NCBI GenBank assembly: GCA_037445375.1
Contig: JBBIKS010000008.1
Location: 8,948 to 72,947 of the forward strand
Reading direction: 5' to 3'
Source of the DNA: DYHD01 sp037445375
GTDB taxonomy: Bacteria; Nitrospirota; Thermodesulfovibrionia; Thermodesulfovibrionales; Dissulfurispiraceae
DNA: 64,000 bases
Position numbers and translations under genes: made by a program. Positions 35,297 through 44,083 of the stretch are shown here, one piece after another. Below the pieces are notes generated by a model, which worked only from the letters and a program-made list of their open reading frames with translations, searched no databases and was not told the DNA's origin. Numbering within the stretch: position 1 is the first letter of the stretch; the number at the start of each line of letters is the position of its first letter.

Positions 35297-35434
35297 ATTA
35301 AACTAAACAACAAAACAAAGATTTATGAAAAAGATTATACCAGCCAAACATCTATGCAGACAAGTTAACATAAAAGAGCATTAGAGATGTCATTGTGATA
35401 TCTTCAATGAAACAAAACGTAAAGGGTTAATATT

Positions 35435-36214
35435 ATGGATGAATTTCTAAGACTAATTGATATAATAGCGAAACTTCGTTCTGAAAATGGCTGTCCATGG
35501 GACAAAGAACAGACTAAGGATTCTCTTAAGCCTTATCTGATAGAAGAAGCCCATGAGGTCTTAGAAGCTATTGATGAGAGCAATCCAAAAAAACTCAGAG
35601 AAGAACTGGGAGACCTTTTATTTCAAATAATATTTCATTCCCAAATAGCCGCTGAAAGTGGCGATTTCACCATCTTTGATGTCATTAAGGGCATCTCGGA
35701 TAAAATAATCAGCAGGCACCCGCATGTATTTTCAAATGCAAAATTTGAATCTCCTGAAGAGGTCAGGAAACAATGGCACGAAAGAAAAACAGAGGAAGGC
35801 AGGTTCAAAGATTCAATTCTAAGCGGTGTCCCAAAAAGCCTGCCCTCACTGCTAAGGTCTCAAAGGCTGCAGTCAAGGGCATCAAAGGTTGGATTTGATT
35901 GGGAAAAAACAGAAGATATGCTTTATAAGGTTGATGAAGAGTTGTCTGAATTAAAAGCTGCTATAAAAACTGGCTCGAAAGAAGAGATTGAAGAAGAGCT
36001 TGGCGATGTGCTGTTTGTCCTTGTAAATGTATCACGATTTACAGGCTTAAATGCTGAAGAGGCTTTAAAAAAGACAATAAATAAATTTATCAATAGATTC
36101 GGATATATTGAGCAAAAAGCTAAAGATACAGGACAGAATCTATCAGATATGACTATCAAAGAGATGGATAGCCTCTGGGACGAAGCAAAATCACAAAATA
36201 AAGAATCAAGATGA
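35435..36214 (+). CDS. mazG: Nucleoside triphosphate pyrophosphohydrolase MazG
   Basis: Hydrolyses NTPs and dNTPs to monophosphates and PPi, which affects nucleotide quality and (p)ppGpp-related stress. The 259-residue protein has two MazG domains. The first (CPWDKEQTKDSLKPYLIEEAHE, then REELGDLLFQIIFH) starts near residue 20. The second (FDWEKTEDMLYKVDEELSE, then EELGDVLFVLVN) starts near residue 150. Both EExxE and ExxD metal motifs are present. It is a full-length tandem form. tRNA-Pro lies convergent, 38 bp downstream. Confidence 0.94.
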   Translation: MDEFLRLIDIIAKLRSENGCPWDKEQTKDSLKPYLIEEAHEVLEAIDESNPKKLREELGDLLFQIIFHSQIAAESGDFTIFDVIKGISDKIISRHPHVFSNAKFESPEEVRKQWHERKTEEGRFKDSILSGVPKSLPSLLRSQRLQSRASKVGFDWEKTEDMLYKVDEELSELKAAIKTGSKEEIEEELGDVLFVLVNVSRFTGLNAEEALKKTINKFINRFGYIEQKAKDTGQNLSDMTIKEMDSLWDEAKSQNKESR

Positions 36215-36251
36215 TTTGTTCTTCTTTAAGATATGCTGTTAGATAAAATAA

Positions 36252-36326
36252 TCGGGGCGAGCCGATTCGAACGGCCGACCTCTCGCACCCCAAGCGAGTG
36301 CGCTAACCAAACTGCGCTACGCCCCG
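36252..36326 (-). tRNA. tRNA-Pro (anticodon GGG)
   Basis: On the minus strand the sequence folds as a full cloverleaf. The acceptor stem is CGGGGCG / CGCCCCG with discriminator A, and the D arm is GCGC...GCGC. The anticodon stem CTCGC/GCGAG carries loop TTGGGGT (anticodon GGG, proline). The T arm has GTTCGAATC. CCA is not encoded. It lies between the convergent mazG and the MerR gene. Confidence 0.95.
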
Positions 36327-36342
36327 AATTTTGGCATAATCA

Positions 36343-36759
36343 TCAAAGTTCCTTGACGATTTCCCTTAAACGTTTTTTGACATAATTCAATATATTATCG
36401 GATATTTCGGTCCCCGAGCTTTGACCTGGTACGCACAAGCTTTCTGAAAAGATTTCGTTGCTTACAGATGTTTCAACTACAGCGTTATCATTTCTCTGAA
36501 ACCTTCTTTTTACTCCATCTATTGTATATTTTTCATCATAAAGAAGCTTTTTAATTTCTATAAGCAAATCAATATCCTGCTTTGCATACATTCTTTGTCC
36601 GGACTTGCTTCTTTTGGGGCTGAGAAATGAAAATTCAGACTCCCAATATCTCAATACATAAGACTCAACTTCGAGCATCTTGCTTACTTCCCCAATTTTA
36701 TAAAATAACTTATCAGAAAATAAACTTAGTGATTGAGATTTCTTTAAAGGACTATGCAT
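36343..36759 (-). CDS. MerR-family transcriptional regulator
   Basis: A 138-residue regulator with an N-terminal MerR winged helix: FYKIGEVSKMLEVESYVLRYWESEF (read as KIGEVSKMLEVE and YVLRYWESEF) and KRSKSGQRMYAKQDIDLL, then a dimerisation helix with KYTIDGVKRRF. It has no metal-binding cysteines, so it is not a metal sensor. It is the short type often found directly after ihfA (as here, 102 bp downstream). No ligand can be inferred. Confidence 0.85.
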   Translation of the reverse strand: MHSPLKKSQSLSLFSDKLFYKIGEVSKMLEVESYVLRYWESEFSFLSPKRSKSGQRMYAKQDIDLLIEIKKLLYDEKYTIDGVKRRFQRNDNAVVETSVSNEIFSESLCVPGQSSGTEISDNILNYVKKRLREIVKEL

Positions 36760-36861
36760 ACATTAAAAATTATCTTTCCTAATTTAACCTAATTCTTGCA
36801 ACTGCAATTTTTATATGACAAGAGATAAAGCCAGCAGTTATCCTATATTTTCAAAAATCGC

Positions 36862-37146
36862 TCACTTTAAATTTTTATTAAATGATTTTTTTAGTTCAGC
36901 GCTTGCCTTAAAGGTTATAACCTTTCTTGGTTTAATCTCAACTTCTTGCTTGGTTCTGGGGTTGCGCCCCTTTCTGGAACCTTTTTTTCTGACATTAAAT
37001 GTTCCAAAACCTGATATCTTTATCTGTTCTCCGGCTAACAAAGTCTGCTTAATTGTAGCGAAAACCGCTTCTACCGCCTCTCGTGCCTCTCTCTTGGGAA
37101 GCCCCATCTTTTCATACAACAAACCAATAATATCAACTTTTGTCAT
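36862..37146 (-). CDS. ihfA: Integration host factor alpha / HU-family DNA-binding protein
   Basis: Nucleoid protein that bends DNA, as a heterodimer with IHF-beta or as a homodimer. The start is the ATG of MTKVDIIGLLYE, placed by a gaggtgg ribosome site. A longer frame back to 37167 is not supported. The product is 94 residues with GLPKREAREAVEAVF, the beta-arm GFGTFNVRKKGSRKGRNPRT and the C-terminal KVITFKASAELKKSF. It resembles IHF-alpha more than HU by the arm sequence. IHF commonly assists sigma-54 promoters, such as the one proposed at 45058. Confidence 0.9.
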   Translation of the reverse strand: MTKVDIIGLLYEKMGLPKREAREAVEAVFATIKQTLLAGEQIKISGFGTFNVRKKGSRKGRNPRTKQEVEIKPRKVITFKASAELKKSFNKNLK

Positions 37147-37193
37147 ATCCACCTCATAAAAAACCATTTGATTCGGAAACGCGGTGAGTAAAT

Positions 37194-37222
37194 TTTAAAT
37201 TGCCTTCTACTTGTATTGTCAA
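37194..37222 (-). promoter_or_regulatory. Sigma-70-type promoter of ihfA
   Basis: Minus-strand TTGACA (37217-37222), spacer 17, then TTTAAA (37194-37199), about 48 bp upstream of the ihfA ATG. The -35 is perfect and the -10 matches 4 of 6. Confidence 0.6.
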
Positions 37223-37264
37223 GTTTTAAAATTATATATTTTTACGATAACAAACAAAGATATC

Positions 37265-37292
37265 TTGCTTCAACCAAGTTTAATGTTATAAT
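37265..37292 (+). promoter_or_regulatory. Sigma-70-type promoter for the EF-G-like gene
   Basis: TTGCTT (37265-37270), spacer 16, TATAAT (37287-37292, perfect). It predicts a 5' leader of roughly 180 bases before the gene at 37480. Confidence 0.6.
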
Positions 37293-37479
37293 ATGGAATT
37301 TCATAATATAAGCGGTAGAGAATGTTGTATTATACACGAGTTCAATGTATTTTGCTCCGAAAATATCATCCTCATCTGAGAGAAAATACTCTAAATGCAA
37401 AGCAGCATGAATTCTATAAGCATTTGTGCTTCAAATATCTTGAACTTAAGATTCTTTAATTAAAGGGGGGCTTAAATAA

Positions 37480-39573
37480 ATGGCGGTTGCGAATGTTGAA
37501 AAAATCAGAAATGTAGCTTTGATTGCACACAGCGGAGCGGGTAAAACTTCTCTAACAGAGGCGATTTTATTTAATGGCGGCGCTATTGACAGAATTGGCA
37601 ATGTAGAGTCTGGCAATACAACCTCAGATTTTGAACCCGAGGAGATTGCACGAAAGATAAGCGTTACTTCGTCTCTTTCTTATTGCGACTGGAAGGGAAC
37701 AAGGATTAACCTGATTGACACACCCGGCTTTATTAATTTCATTGAAGATACAAGAGCCTGTTTAAGAGTTGCTGACGGAGTGATAGCAGTTGTATGTGCA
37801 GTATCAGGCATCAAGGCAGAGACTAGAAAGATATGGGGTTATGTCTCGGAATACAAAATTCCCTCCGTTATTTTTATTAATAAACTTGATAAAGAATCCG
37901 CAAATTTTTACTCAGCAATTGATGAGGCGAAAGCATCCTTTGGTCTCGATGCTGTGCCCATCCAGATACCAATAGGGACTGGTGAACAATTTAAGGGAAT
38001 CGTTGACCTGTTTTCCATGAAGGCGTATATCTTCAACAACGGCAAAGCATCTGAAACAGATATTCCCGCTGAGGCTGCAGAATCTGCTGAAGAATACAGA
38101 AAGAAACTGATTGAAAAAATTGCCGAGACCGATGATAATTTGCTCGAAAAATACCTTGAAGGCGAAGAATTAACAACACAAGAACTGACAGTGGGTTTAA
38201 AATTAGCCTCTATTGAGAGGAAATTCATACCCGTAGTGTGCGGATCCGCAGTTGCCAACATTGCAATTCCACAACTTTTAGATACAATCCTGCTCTGTCT
38301 GCCTTCGCCTGTCGAAAGGGCTGATGTATCACCTATTAAGGCATTAAATACCAAAGATGGGAAGGAAATAGAGATTAAACCGCTTCCAACAAAACCTTTC
38401 ACTGCCTATGTTTTTAAGACTATTGCTGATCCTTATGCAGGCAAGCTTTCTTTGTTTAAGGTTTTCTCCGGCATATTGAAGGCAGACTCAAATGTTTTAA
38501 ATTCAGTGTCTGAAACAAAGGAGAGGATCGGTCAGGTCTTTTATCTTCTTGGCAAAAAGAATATACCTGCTCAGTCCGTTGGACCAGGCGAGATTGCCGC
38601 TGTCGTTAAGTTAAAGGATACTAATGTTGGAGATACATTATGCGATGAACACTATTCATTTGTAATCGAAAAGCTTAAGTATGCAGAGCCAATAATATCA
38701 TATGCAATCGCACCAAAAACCAAAGGCGATGAAGAAAAAGTGAGCGTCGGGCTTCAGCGGATACTTGAAGAAGACCCGACGCTTAAGTTCGTGAGGGATG
38801 AGGAATCCAAGGAAATGATACTTTCCGGAATGGGGCAAGTTCATCTTGAGGTTGCGTTAGAGAGGCTTAAAAGAAAATTCGGTGTAGATGTTGTTATGAA
38901 CACGCCAAAAATTCCCTATAGGGAAGCGATCAGGGCATCTGTGAAAACCCAGGGCAAATACAAAAAACAGTCCGGCGGCAGAGGACAATATGGAGACTGC
39001 TGGATTGAAATCGAACCACTTCCAAGAGGAGGCGGGTATGAATTTTTAGATAAGATTGTCGGGGGAGCAATTCCTCAACAATACAGACCTGCAGTTGAAA
39101 AAGGCATAGTTGAGACAATGAAAGAAGGTATACTTGCCGGCTATCCAATAGTTGACCTTCGGGTTACCCTCTTTGACGGCACTTATCATACCGTAGATTC
39201 CTCTGAAATGGCTTTTAAGATTGCCGGTTCTATGGCTCTCAAAAAGGCTTTTATGGATGCAAAACCTGCCCTGCTTGAGCCGATAATGAAAATAGAGGTT
39301 ATTGTCCCGGATGATACGCTCGGTTCGGTCATCGGTGATTTAAATTCAAGAAGAGGGAAGGTGCAGGGAGTTGATTCACAGGCAGGCGGCACTCAAAAGA
39401 TAACCGCACTCGTTGCAATGGGTGAGATGCTCACATATGCAAATCAGCTTCACAGTATTACATCTGGAAGAGGTTTATACTCGATGGAATTCTCTCATTA
39501 TGAAGAAGTACCCGCTCATATTGCCCAGAAAGTAATAGCTGAAAAACAAAAACAAAAAGAAGATGAGCATTGA
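37480..39573 (+). CDS. Elongation factor G-like GTPase (EF-G type 2)
   Basis: Translational GTPase of 697 residues with the five EF-G domains. The P-loop is AHSGAGKTS at 16-24, where canonical EF-G has AHIDAGKTT. G3 is DTPGFINF and G4 is NKLDKES instead of NKMD. These differences place it in the EF-G-like/FusA2 group found beside a canonical FusA elsewhere in genomes, whose members are often poor at ribosome-dependent translocation. Domain IV (GRGQYGDCWIEIEPL) and domain V (GDLNSRRGKVQGVD) are intact. It is preceded by ggggggc and a ~180-base leader. Whether it acts in translocation or ribosome recycling cannot be told. Confidence 0.9.
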   Translation: MAVANVEKIRNVALIAHSGAGKTSLTEAILFNGGAIDRIGNVESGNTTSDFEPEEIARKISVTSSLSYCDWKGTRINLIDTPGFINFIEDTRACLRVADGVIAVVCAVSGIKAETRKIWGYVSEYKIPSVIFINKLDKESANFYSAIDEAKASFGLDAVPIQIPIGTGEQFKGIVDLFSMKAYIFNNGKASETDIPAEAAESAEEYRKKLIEKIAETDDNLLEKYLEGEELTTQELTVGLKLASIERKFIPVVCGSAVANIAIPQLLDTILLCLPSPVERADVSPIKALNTKDGKEIEIKPLPTKPFTAYVFKTIADPYAGKLSLFKVFSGILKADSNVLNSVSETKERIGQVFYLLGKKNIPAQSVGPGEIAAVVKLKDTNVGDTLCDEHYSFVIEKLKYAEPIISYAIAPKTKGDEEKVSVGLQRILEEDPTLKFVRDEESKEMILSGMGQVHLEVALERLKRKFGVDVVMNTPKIPYREAIRASVKTQGKYKKQSGGRGQYGDCWIEIEPLPRGGGYEFLDKIVGGAIPQQYRPAVEKGIVETMKEGILAGYPIVDLRVTLFDGTYHTVDSSEMAFKIAGSMALKKAFMDAKPALLEPIMKIEVIVPDDTLGSVIGDLNSRRGKVQGVDSQAGGTQKITALVAMGEMLTYANQLHSITSGRGLYSMEFSHYEEVPAHIAQKVIAEKQKQKEDEH

Positions 39574-39673
39574 TGAATAACGTTATGCTTCCTCTGCTAC
39601 ATGTTATGTCATTCCTTGCTTGCTTGATATGGAATGCAGTTCTTTAGGTTTCACAGGAATGATATAAGGAAAT

Positions 39674-39689
39674 CTGTAGCTTGCTACAG
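39674..39689. repeat. Short perfect palindrome, copy 2
   Basis: Arms ctgtagc / gctacag around tt, between the EF-G-like gene and argH. It matches the palindrome at 949-968 apart from the spacer and the outer two base pairs. Confidence 0.6.
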
Positions 39690-39736
39690 GGCTTTACAAA
39701 CTTTATCAGACAATACCGCTATGGCGCAGGTGCTTT

Positions 39737-41131
39737 GTGAAAAAACTATGGTCGGGCAGATTCAAAGAAAAGACCGCTGATATTGTTGAGCAATATACTG
39801 AATCAATCTCTTTTGATAAGAGGCTGTGGAAGCATGATATTGATGGGAGCATCGCACATGCAAAAATGCTTGCCACGCAAGGCATTATCACAGATGATGA
39901 GTTGCAAAAAATAATAAAAGGGCTTCTGGATATCGCTGATGATATTAAAGCCGATAAATTCACATTCAAGATGGAATTAGAAGACATCCACATGAACATA
40001 GAATCTGCATTGATAGAGAAAATTGGGGATGCCGGCGGTAGACTTCATACTGCAAGGTCAAGAAATGATCAGGTCGGACTTGACCTGCGACTCTATCTGC
40101 GCAAAGAAATCAAAGAGATTATCGAATTATTAATAAATCTTGAATTGCTTTTCGCTGATTTAGCTGAAAAAAATCTCACAGTTGTCATGCCCGGCTATAC
40201 TCATATGCAAAGGGCCCAGCCTATTCTATTATCTCATCATTTGATGGCTTATACCCATATGTTTGATAGGGACAGAATGAGGCTTGAGGATTCCTTAAAA
40301 AGAATTAATATTTCCCCTTTAGGTTCATGCGCCCTCGCAGGGACATCGTTAATGATTGACAGACAATATGTTGCAGACCTTTTAGGTTTTGACTCTGTTT
40401 CAGAAAATAGCATTGACTCGGTATCAGACAGGGACTTTGCGATTGAATTTCTCTGCACTTCCTCTATTTTAATGATGCATATATCAAGAATTGCTGAAGA
40501 GTTAGTTATATGGGCAACGCAGGAATTTTCTTTTATTGAATTGCCAGATGCTTTTACAACAGGTTCAAGCATAATGCCGCAAAAAAAGAACCCGGATATC
40601 GCAGAACTAATGAGGGGGAAAACAGGCAGAATTTATGGCGGTCTTATCAGTCTGCTTACTACCATGAAGGGGCTTCCACTCTCATACAATAGAGATATGC
40701 AGGAAGATAAAGAGCCGGTTTTCGATACCGTTGATACGGTAAAAATGACCCTCAATGTGCTTATGCAGATGCTTCAAAAAACAACGTTCAACAAAAAAAG
40801 ATTGGCAGAAGCATCTGAGGAAGGATTCTCAACTGCAACAGATGTAGCTGAATACCTCGTGAAAAAAGGCATGCCATTCAGGACTGCTCACGAGATAACA
40901 GGCAAAATAGTCCGGCACTGCATTGATAAAAAAAAGAAACTCGGTGATTTAAGCTTGTCAGATTATAAAAACTTTTCCAATCTGCTGAATGAAGATATTT
41001 ATAGAATTATTAAACCATTGGAGTCTATTGCTGCTAAAAAGTCACTTGGCGGCACATCCGCTGAATCGGTAAAACAGCAAATCAGCAAATTAAGAAAAAA
41101 ACTTCTAACTCATAAAAAAATAAAGAAGTAA
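39737..41131 (+). CDS. argH: Argininosuccinate lyase
   Basis: Last enzyme of arginine synthesis, splitting argininosuccinate to arginine and fumarate. The 464-residue protein begins KKLWSGRFKEKTADIVEQYT and has ARSRNDQVGLDLRLYLR, the PGYTHMQRAQPI loop, and the fumarase-superfamily signature GSSIMPQKKNPD with the catalytic serine. The start is GTG. No argG is adjacent, and argC lies 20 kb away. argH stands alone, and the fmdB gene converges on it. Confidence 0.95.
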   Translation: MKKLWSGRFKEKTADIVEQYTESISFDKRLWKHDIDGSIAHAKMLATQGIITDDELQKIIKGLLDIADDIKADKFTFKMELEDIHMNIESALIEKIGDAGGRLHTARSRNDQVGLDLRLYLRKEIKEIIELLINLELLFADLAEKNLTVVMPGYTHMQRAQPILLSHHLMAYTHMFDRDRMRLEDSLKRINISPLGSCALAGTSLMIDRQYVADLLGFDSVSENSIDSVSDRDFAIEFLCTSSILMMHISRIAEELVIWATQEFSFIELPDAFTTGSSIMPQKKNPDIAELMRGKTGRIYGGLISLLTTMKGLPLSYNRDMQEDKEPVFDTVDTVKMTLNVLMQMLQKTTFNKKRLAEASEEGFSTATDVAEYLVKKGMPFRTAHEITGKIVRHCIDKKKKLGDLSLSDYKNFSNLLNEDIYRIIKPLESIAAKKSLGGTSAESVKQQISKLRKKLLTHKKIKK

Positions 41132-41146
41132 AATCATCAATAAGGA

Positions 41147-41446
41147 TTATGTTACCTTAGATTCTGTCTTTAGGGCAGGGTCTGCTTTATTGTCACTTTT
41201 ATTATCGGCAGCAGCAGTTTTTTGCCCATTAGAATCTTTTTCAACCTCTACAGCTTTTTTTCTGTCCGAAGATGCATAATCTGTAACATACCATCCCGTT
41301 CCTTTGAGAATAAAAGATGTATTTGATATAAGCTTTCTGATTTGCCCGCCGCAATCAGGGCAATTCTTTGGACACTCATCGGTTACTTTCAGCATAATCT
41401 CAAATTGTCTTCCACAATCGAGGCATTTGTATTCATAAATCGGCAT
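41147..41446 (-). CDS. FmdB-type zinc ribbon protein
   Basis: Small 99-residue protein with the FmdB/CxxC-CxxC regulatory-domain fold. It begins MPIYEYKCLDCGRQFEIM and has four cysteines as CLDC near residue 8 and CPDC near residue 33, a likely zinc ribbon. The C-terminal half is charged and low in complexity (SSDRKKAVEVEKDSNGQK). Family members are named for one protein in methanogen formamidase operons, and their role is generally unproven. It converges on argH. Confidence 0.82.
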   Translation of the reverse strand: MPIYEYKCLDCGRQFEIMLKVTDECPKNCPDCGGQIRKLISNTSFILKGTGWYVTDYASSDRKKAVEVEKDSNGQKTAAADNKSDNKADPALKTESKVT

Positions 41447-41483
41447 TTCCCCAAACTCCTCAAAAAATATTCCTTTTTTTTAA

Positions 41484-41511
41484 GATATATCTATCCAGAT
41501 AGTTTAGTCAA
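41484..41511 (-). promoter_or_regulatory. Candidate promoter of the fmdB-type gene
   Basis: Minus-strand TTGACT (41506-41511), spacer 16, TATATC (41484-41489), about 38 bp from the ATG. The short palindrome ctatctggatag lies in the spacer. The rest of the 319-bp gap to 41765 shows no gene. Confidence 0.45.
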
Positions 41512-41765
41512 CCCAAATTCTGCATTAGCCACAGACAAATCGAATAATGAACAAAAACCTATTTGCATAAAAAAATGAAACTGATATAGCTCACGATGTA
41601 TTGATAATCCGTGCAAATCTGCGAAAAATGAGCGGCTAATAGCATTTTTAGGGTCAACCAGAACTCATAAATGCCAGCAATTCAAGGTGCGAATATCGAA
41701 ATCGCTTCGAAATGCAGACTCATTGTAATGATGCGGTGTTTTTCCTTCGTTTTCGAATCTTGCCC

Positions 41766-43769
41766 TTACCTGTCCTGCGCCCCCGTGAGTGTGAAATTGA
41801 CCAGACAGTTGCCATTTCCGCCATTAGCTATAATATCAACATTCATTGCCTGATCATAGGTTAATGTTTGTGCGGTTGATGAGGTGCAAATGTCTATGGT
41901 GCTTGAATGTCGTATAATTGATTCACCAACATTGAGGTAGCGGTTATTTGCTGGTTGAGTAATTTCAGCGCCATTCCCTAAATTATTTCTACAGATGGCG
42001 TCAATCGTGAAATCCCGAGTAGCTCCGGTTTGATTCCATACCAAATAATTCTGGCATCCTACATATAGGGTAGTTGAACAGCTATTGTTTCCATAGGCAT
42101 TACTTATCATGAGGTTAAAGGTATTTGCTCCTGCAGTTGACAGGCTGCCTGTGGTACATGAGCCGCCGGTTGAGCCTGAGAAACTTGTGCATGCCCCGCT
42201 TAAAGGGGAGAACACAGCATTTGCAGGTCCGTTTGTGATATTCCAACTTAACGCAGCGGTCTGCCCCCATAGCACAACGCCCGGGCTCGCAGAAAGGGTG
42301 CATGTAGGCGGAAGTCCAGTAATATTTACTAAATAAGCCCCGCTTGTAGTCTGAGGAGTGGGCGAGCAGGAATCCCTCCATGCAACATTAAATGAGCATG
42401 TGCCCGCGCTCGATGGAGTTCCTGATATGGTTGCGCCTGATGCAGAGCAATTTAAGGTCAATCCTCCACAGTTTACAGGCGTGCATTGCGTATTGGTATA
42501 GGGTGATTGCCCGCCGGATACAGTAACCGATTGGTTAAATAGCGTCCCCACTGTTGCAGACCAGCTTGTGCCGGACGGTGGAGCAAGAGCCATTGCAGGG
42601 CATCCACCACCGCCGCCTGATGAATTAATAGTCATGGCAAAATTCCTTGTATTTGTCATGCAGGTATCATTGACTGTGGATGCAATAGTATATGTGCCAG
42701 CAGTGCCTGTGGCAGGGGTTCCGGTTATTGCATTACCTGAGCATGTCAGGCCTGTGGGACAGGATGGCGATACCGACATGTTCCATGAATATGGTGTTCT
42801 ACCGCCAGAAGCAGCGATGGTTGCACTGTATGGAGAGCCTTCATGGGCAGAGGGTAATGACTGTGTTATGATTGTTAGAGGCTTTGGTCTAACAGGGATT
42901 GTACCTAAGTAAGACACTGAAGGGGAGCTGGCAGAATCTGTAACTGTTACATTAACAGGTATGTTTGCTGTGCAGGTTGTAAGTTCACCAGTGCTTGAGC
43001 CGGCATTTACATTAATAGTGCCTGACATCAAACCCGCAGTATTCAGTGTAAGACCGCTTCCCCCTGTGCCCGTCCAGTTATAAGGCGGCATACCCCCAGT
43101 TGCTTGGAGCGAATACGAATAAAACGAATCCTCCTCGCCTGATATTAAAATAGTCGGTGATGTTATAACTAACGATTGAGGACAGCCCCTTAAAGACCTT
43201 ATCTCATCCAATGATACATAGGCAGCAATATCGTCATACTGGTAATCCCTGCCGGCGTCAGTGTATGGAGAACCCTGTATTCTTATATAAAACGGAGATG
43301 AAGTACCAGTGTTTGAGCCATTGCCATCATCTCCCATGCTATAGACTATAAATGCTATATTGGATTTGATGTTATATGTTGAGCAGTCATTGGATGTACA
43401 TTCATATACCTGGATAGCAGTTGAATTTACACCGCAGGCATTTCCAGAGGATATTTCAGATGCTCTGTAAAATGAAATATCTCTGCCCCATGCATCTAAT
43501 CTTTTGGCGCCAGCGGCTTCAAGGTTAGCGGGTAGGTAGCCGTTTTTCACAGCATACCCCTGAACAGCCTCCTTTGCAGCTTTAACCGCTTCCCTTGACT
43601 CTATAAGCTTCCCCCTTTTTGTCAATGGACCTAACAGCCCTGCACCGAGTCCAAGAAGCAGTCCTATCACCACCAGCACCATTGCGAGTTCTATTAGAGT
43701 GAAGCCCTTTGCGTTGTGCGTTATGCTTTGAGCGTAAAGCGTGAATAGTTTTTTGATTTTTCGCCTCAT
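41766..43769 (-). CDS. Large pilin-like protein with Ig-like repeats
   Basis: Type IV pilin/pseudopilin N-terminus fused to a long extracellular region. From the preferred start (MRRKIKKLF; alternatives at 43781 and 43796) the product is about 667 residues. A prepilin peptidase site follows a 22-residue leader, K-G|FTLIELAMVLVVIG with Glu at +5, then a pilin helix (SREAVKAAKEAVQGYAVKNG). Residues ~210-480 hold three putative Ig-like (He_PIG-type) repeats with motifs such as GGMPPYNWTGTGGSGL, GGRTPYSWNMSVSP and GGQSPYTNTQCTP. A Cys-rich C-terminus follows. It may be a minor or tip pilin that binds a surface. The start is chosen by alignment with the relic leader just upstream. Confidence 0.82.
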   Translation of the reverse strand: MRRKIKKLFTLYAQSITHNAKGFTLIELAMVLVVIGLLLGLGAGLLGPLTKRGKLIESREAVKAAKEAVQGYAVKNGYLPANLEAAGAKRLDAWGRDISFYRASEISSGNACGVNSTAIQVYECTSNDCSTYNIKSNIAFIVYSMGDDGNGSNTGTSSPFYIRIQGSPYTDAGRDYQYDDIAAYVSLDEIRSLRGCPQSLVITSPTILISGEEDSFYSYSLQATGGMPPYNWTGTGGSGLTLNTAGLMSGTINVNAGSSTGELTTCTANIPVNVTVTDSASSPSVSYLGTIPVRPKPLTIITQSLPSAHEGSPYSATIAASGGRTPYSWNMSVSPSCPTGLTCSGNAITGTPATGTAGTYTIASTVNDTCMTNTRNFAMTINSSGGGGGCPAMALAPPSGTSWSATVGTLFNQSVTVSGGQSPYTNTQCTPVNCGGLTLNCSASGATISGTPSSAGTCSFNVAWRDSCSPTPQTTSGAYLVNITGLPPTCTLSASPGVVLWGQTAALSWNITNGPANAVFSPLSGACTSFSGSTGGSCTTGSLSTAGANTFNLMISNAYGNNSCSTTLYVGCQNYLVWNQTGATRDFTIDAICRNNLGNGAEITQPANNRYLNVGESIIRHSSTIDICTSSTAQTLTYDQAMNVDIIANGGNGNCLVNFTLTGAQDR

Positions 43770-43788
43770 GACTTTGGTCATTATATTA

Positions 43789-43878
43789 TTATACAATCAT
43801 TGCCACTTCGGCAAGGGTGAAGCCCCTCTGAGTCCGAAGATGAGGCAAAGCAGATGGTTTTTTGATTTTTTGTTTCAT
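43789..43878 (-). pseudogene. Relic of a duplicated prepilin leader
   Basis: A 29-codon frame beginning MKQKIKKPSALPHLRT and running into RGFTLAEVAMIV before a TAA stop. It is a complete type IV prepilin leader and the first 11 residues of the mature helix, with nothing after. It mirrors the leader of the following gene (MRRKIKK ... KGFTLIELAMV), including near-identical DNA (aaaaatcaaaaaac). It lies 19 bases upstream of that gene's chosen start. It looks like the scar of a pilin duplication and deletion, though translation of a short leader peptide is possible. Confidence 0.8.
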
Positions 43879-44042
43879 AAGCTATTCCCTAAGGGCTTTC
43901 TTTATATCCATATTCAAAGGATTTATACACTGCCGGCATTTCCTTCAAAAGATTTTATTCTAATGCTTCTCCGAATATGGGCATTTAAGATCAATCCTCA
44001 TCACCCCCCATTTAGCAAACTGGATTTAAGGAGTTTAATTTC

Positions 44043-44071
44043 ATCATAGCAGAGCAAATTATTGAAGTCAA
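44043..44071 (-). promoter_or_regulatory. Sigma-70 promoter for the Ig-pilin transcript
   Basis: Minus-strand TTGACT (44066-44071), spacer 17, TATGAT (44043-44048). Close to consensus. It lies just beyond the stop of the small membrane protein gene and would drive the relic leader and the large pilin with a leader of about 165 bases. Confidence 0.65.
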
Positions 44072-44083
44072 CACAAGAGAGCT

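Noticed and set aside
34821..35306. A 161-codon plus-strand frame over the SRPBCC gene
   Set aside because: It is the antisense shadow of the minus-strand SRPBCC protein, which has a recognisable fold and sensible start.
37908..38402. A 164-codon minus-strand frame inside the EF-G-like gene
   Set aside because: Antisense shadow of a fully conserved translational GTPase.
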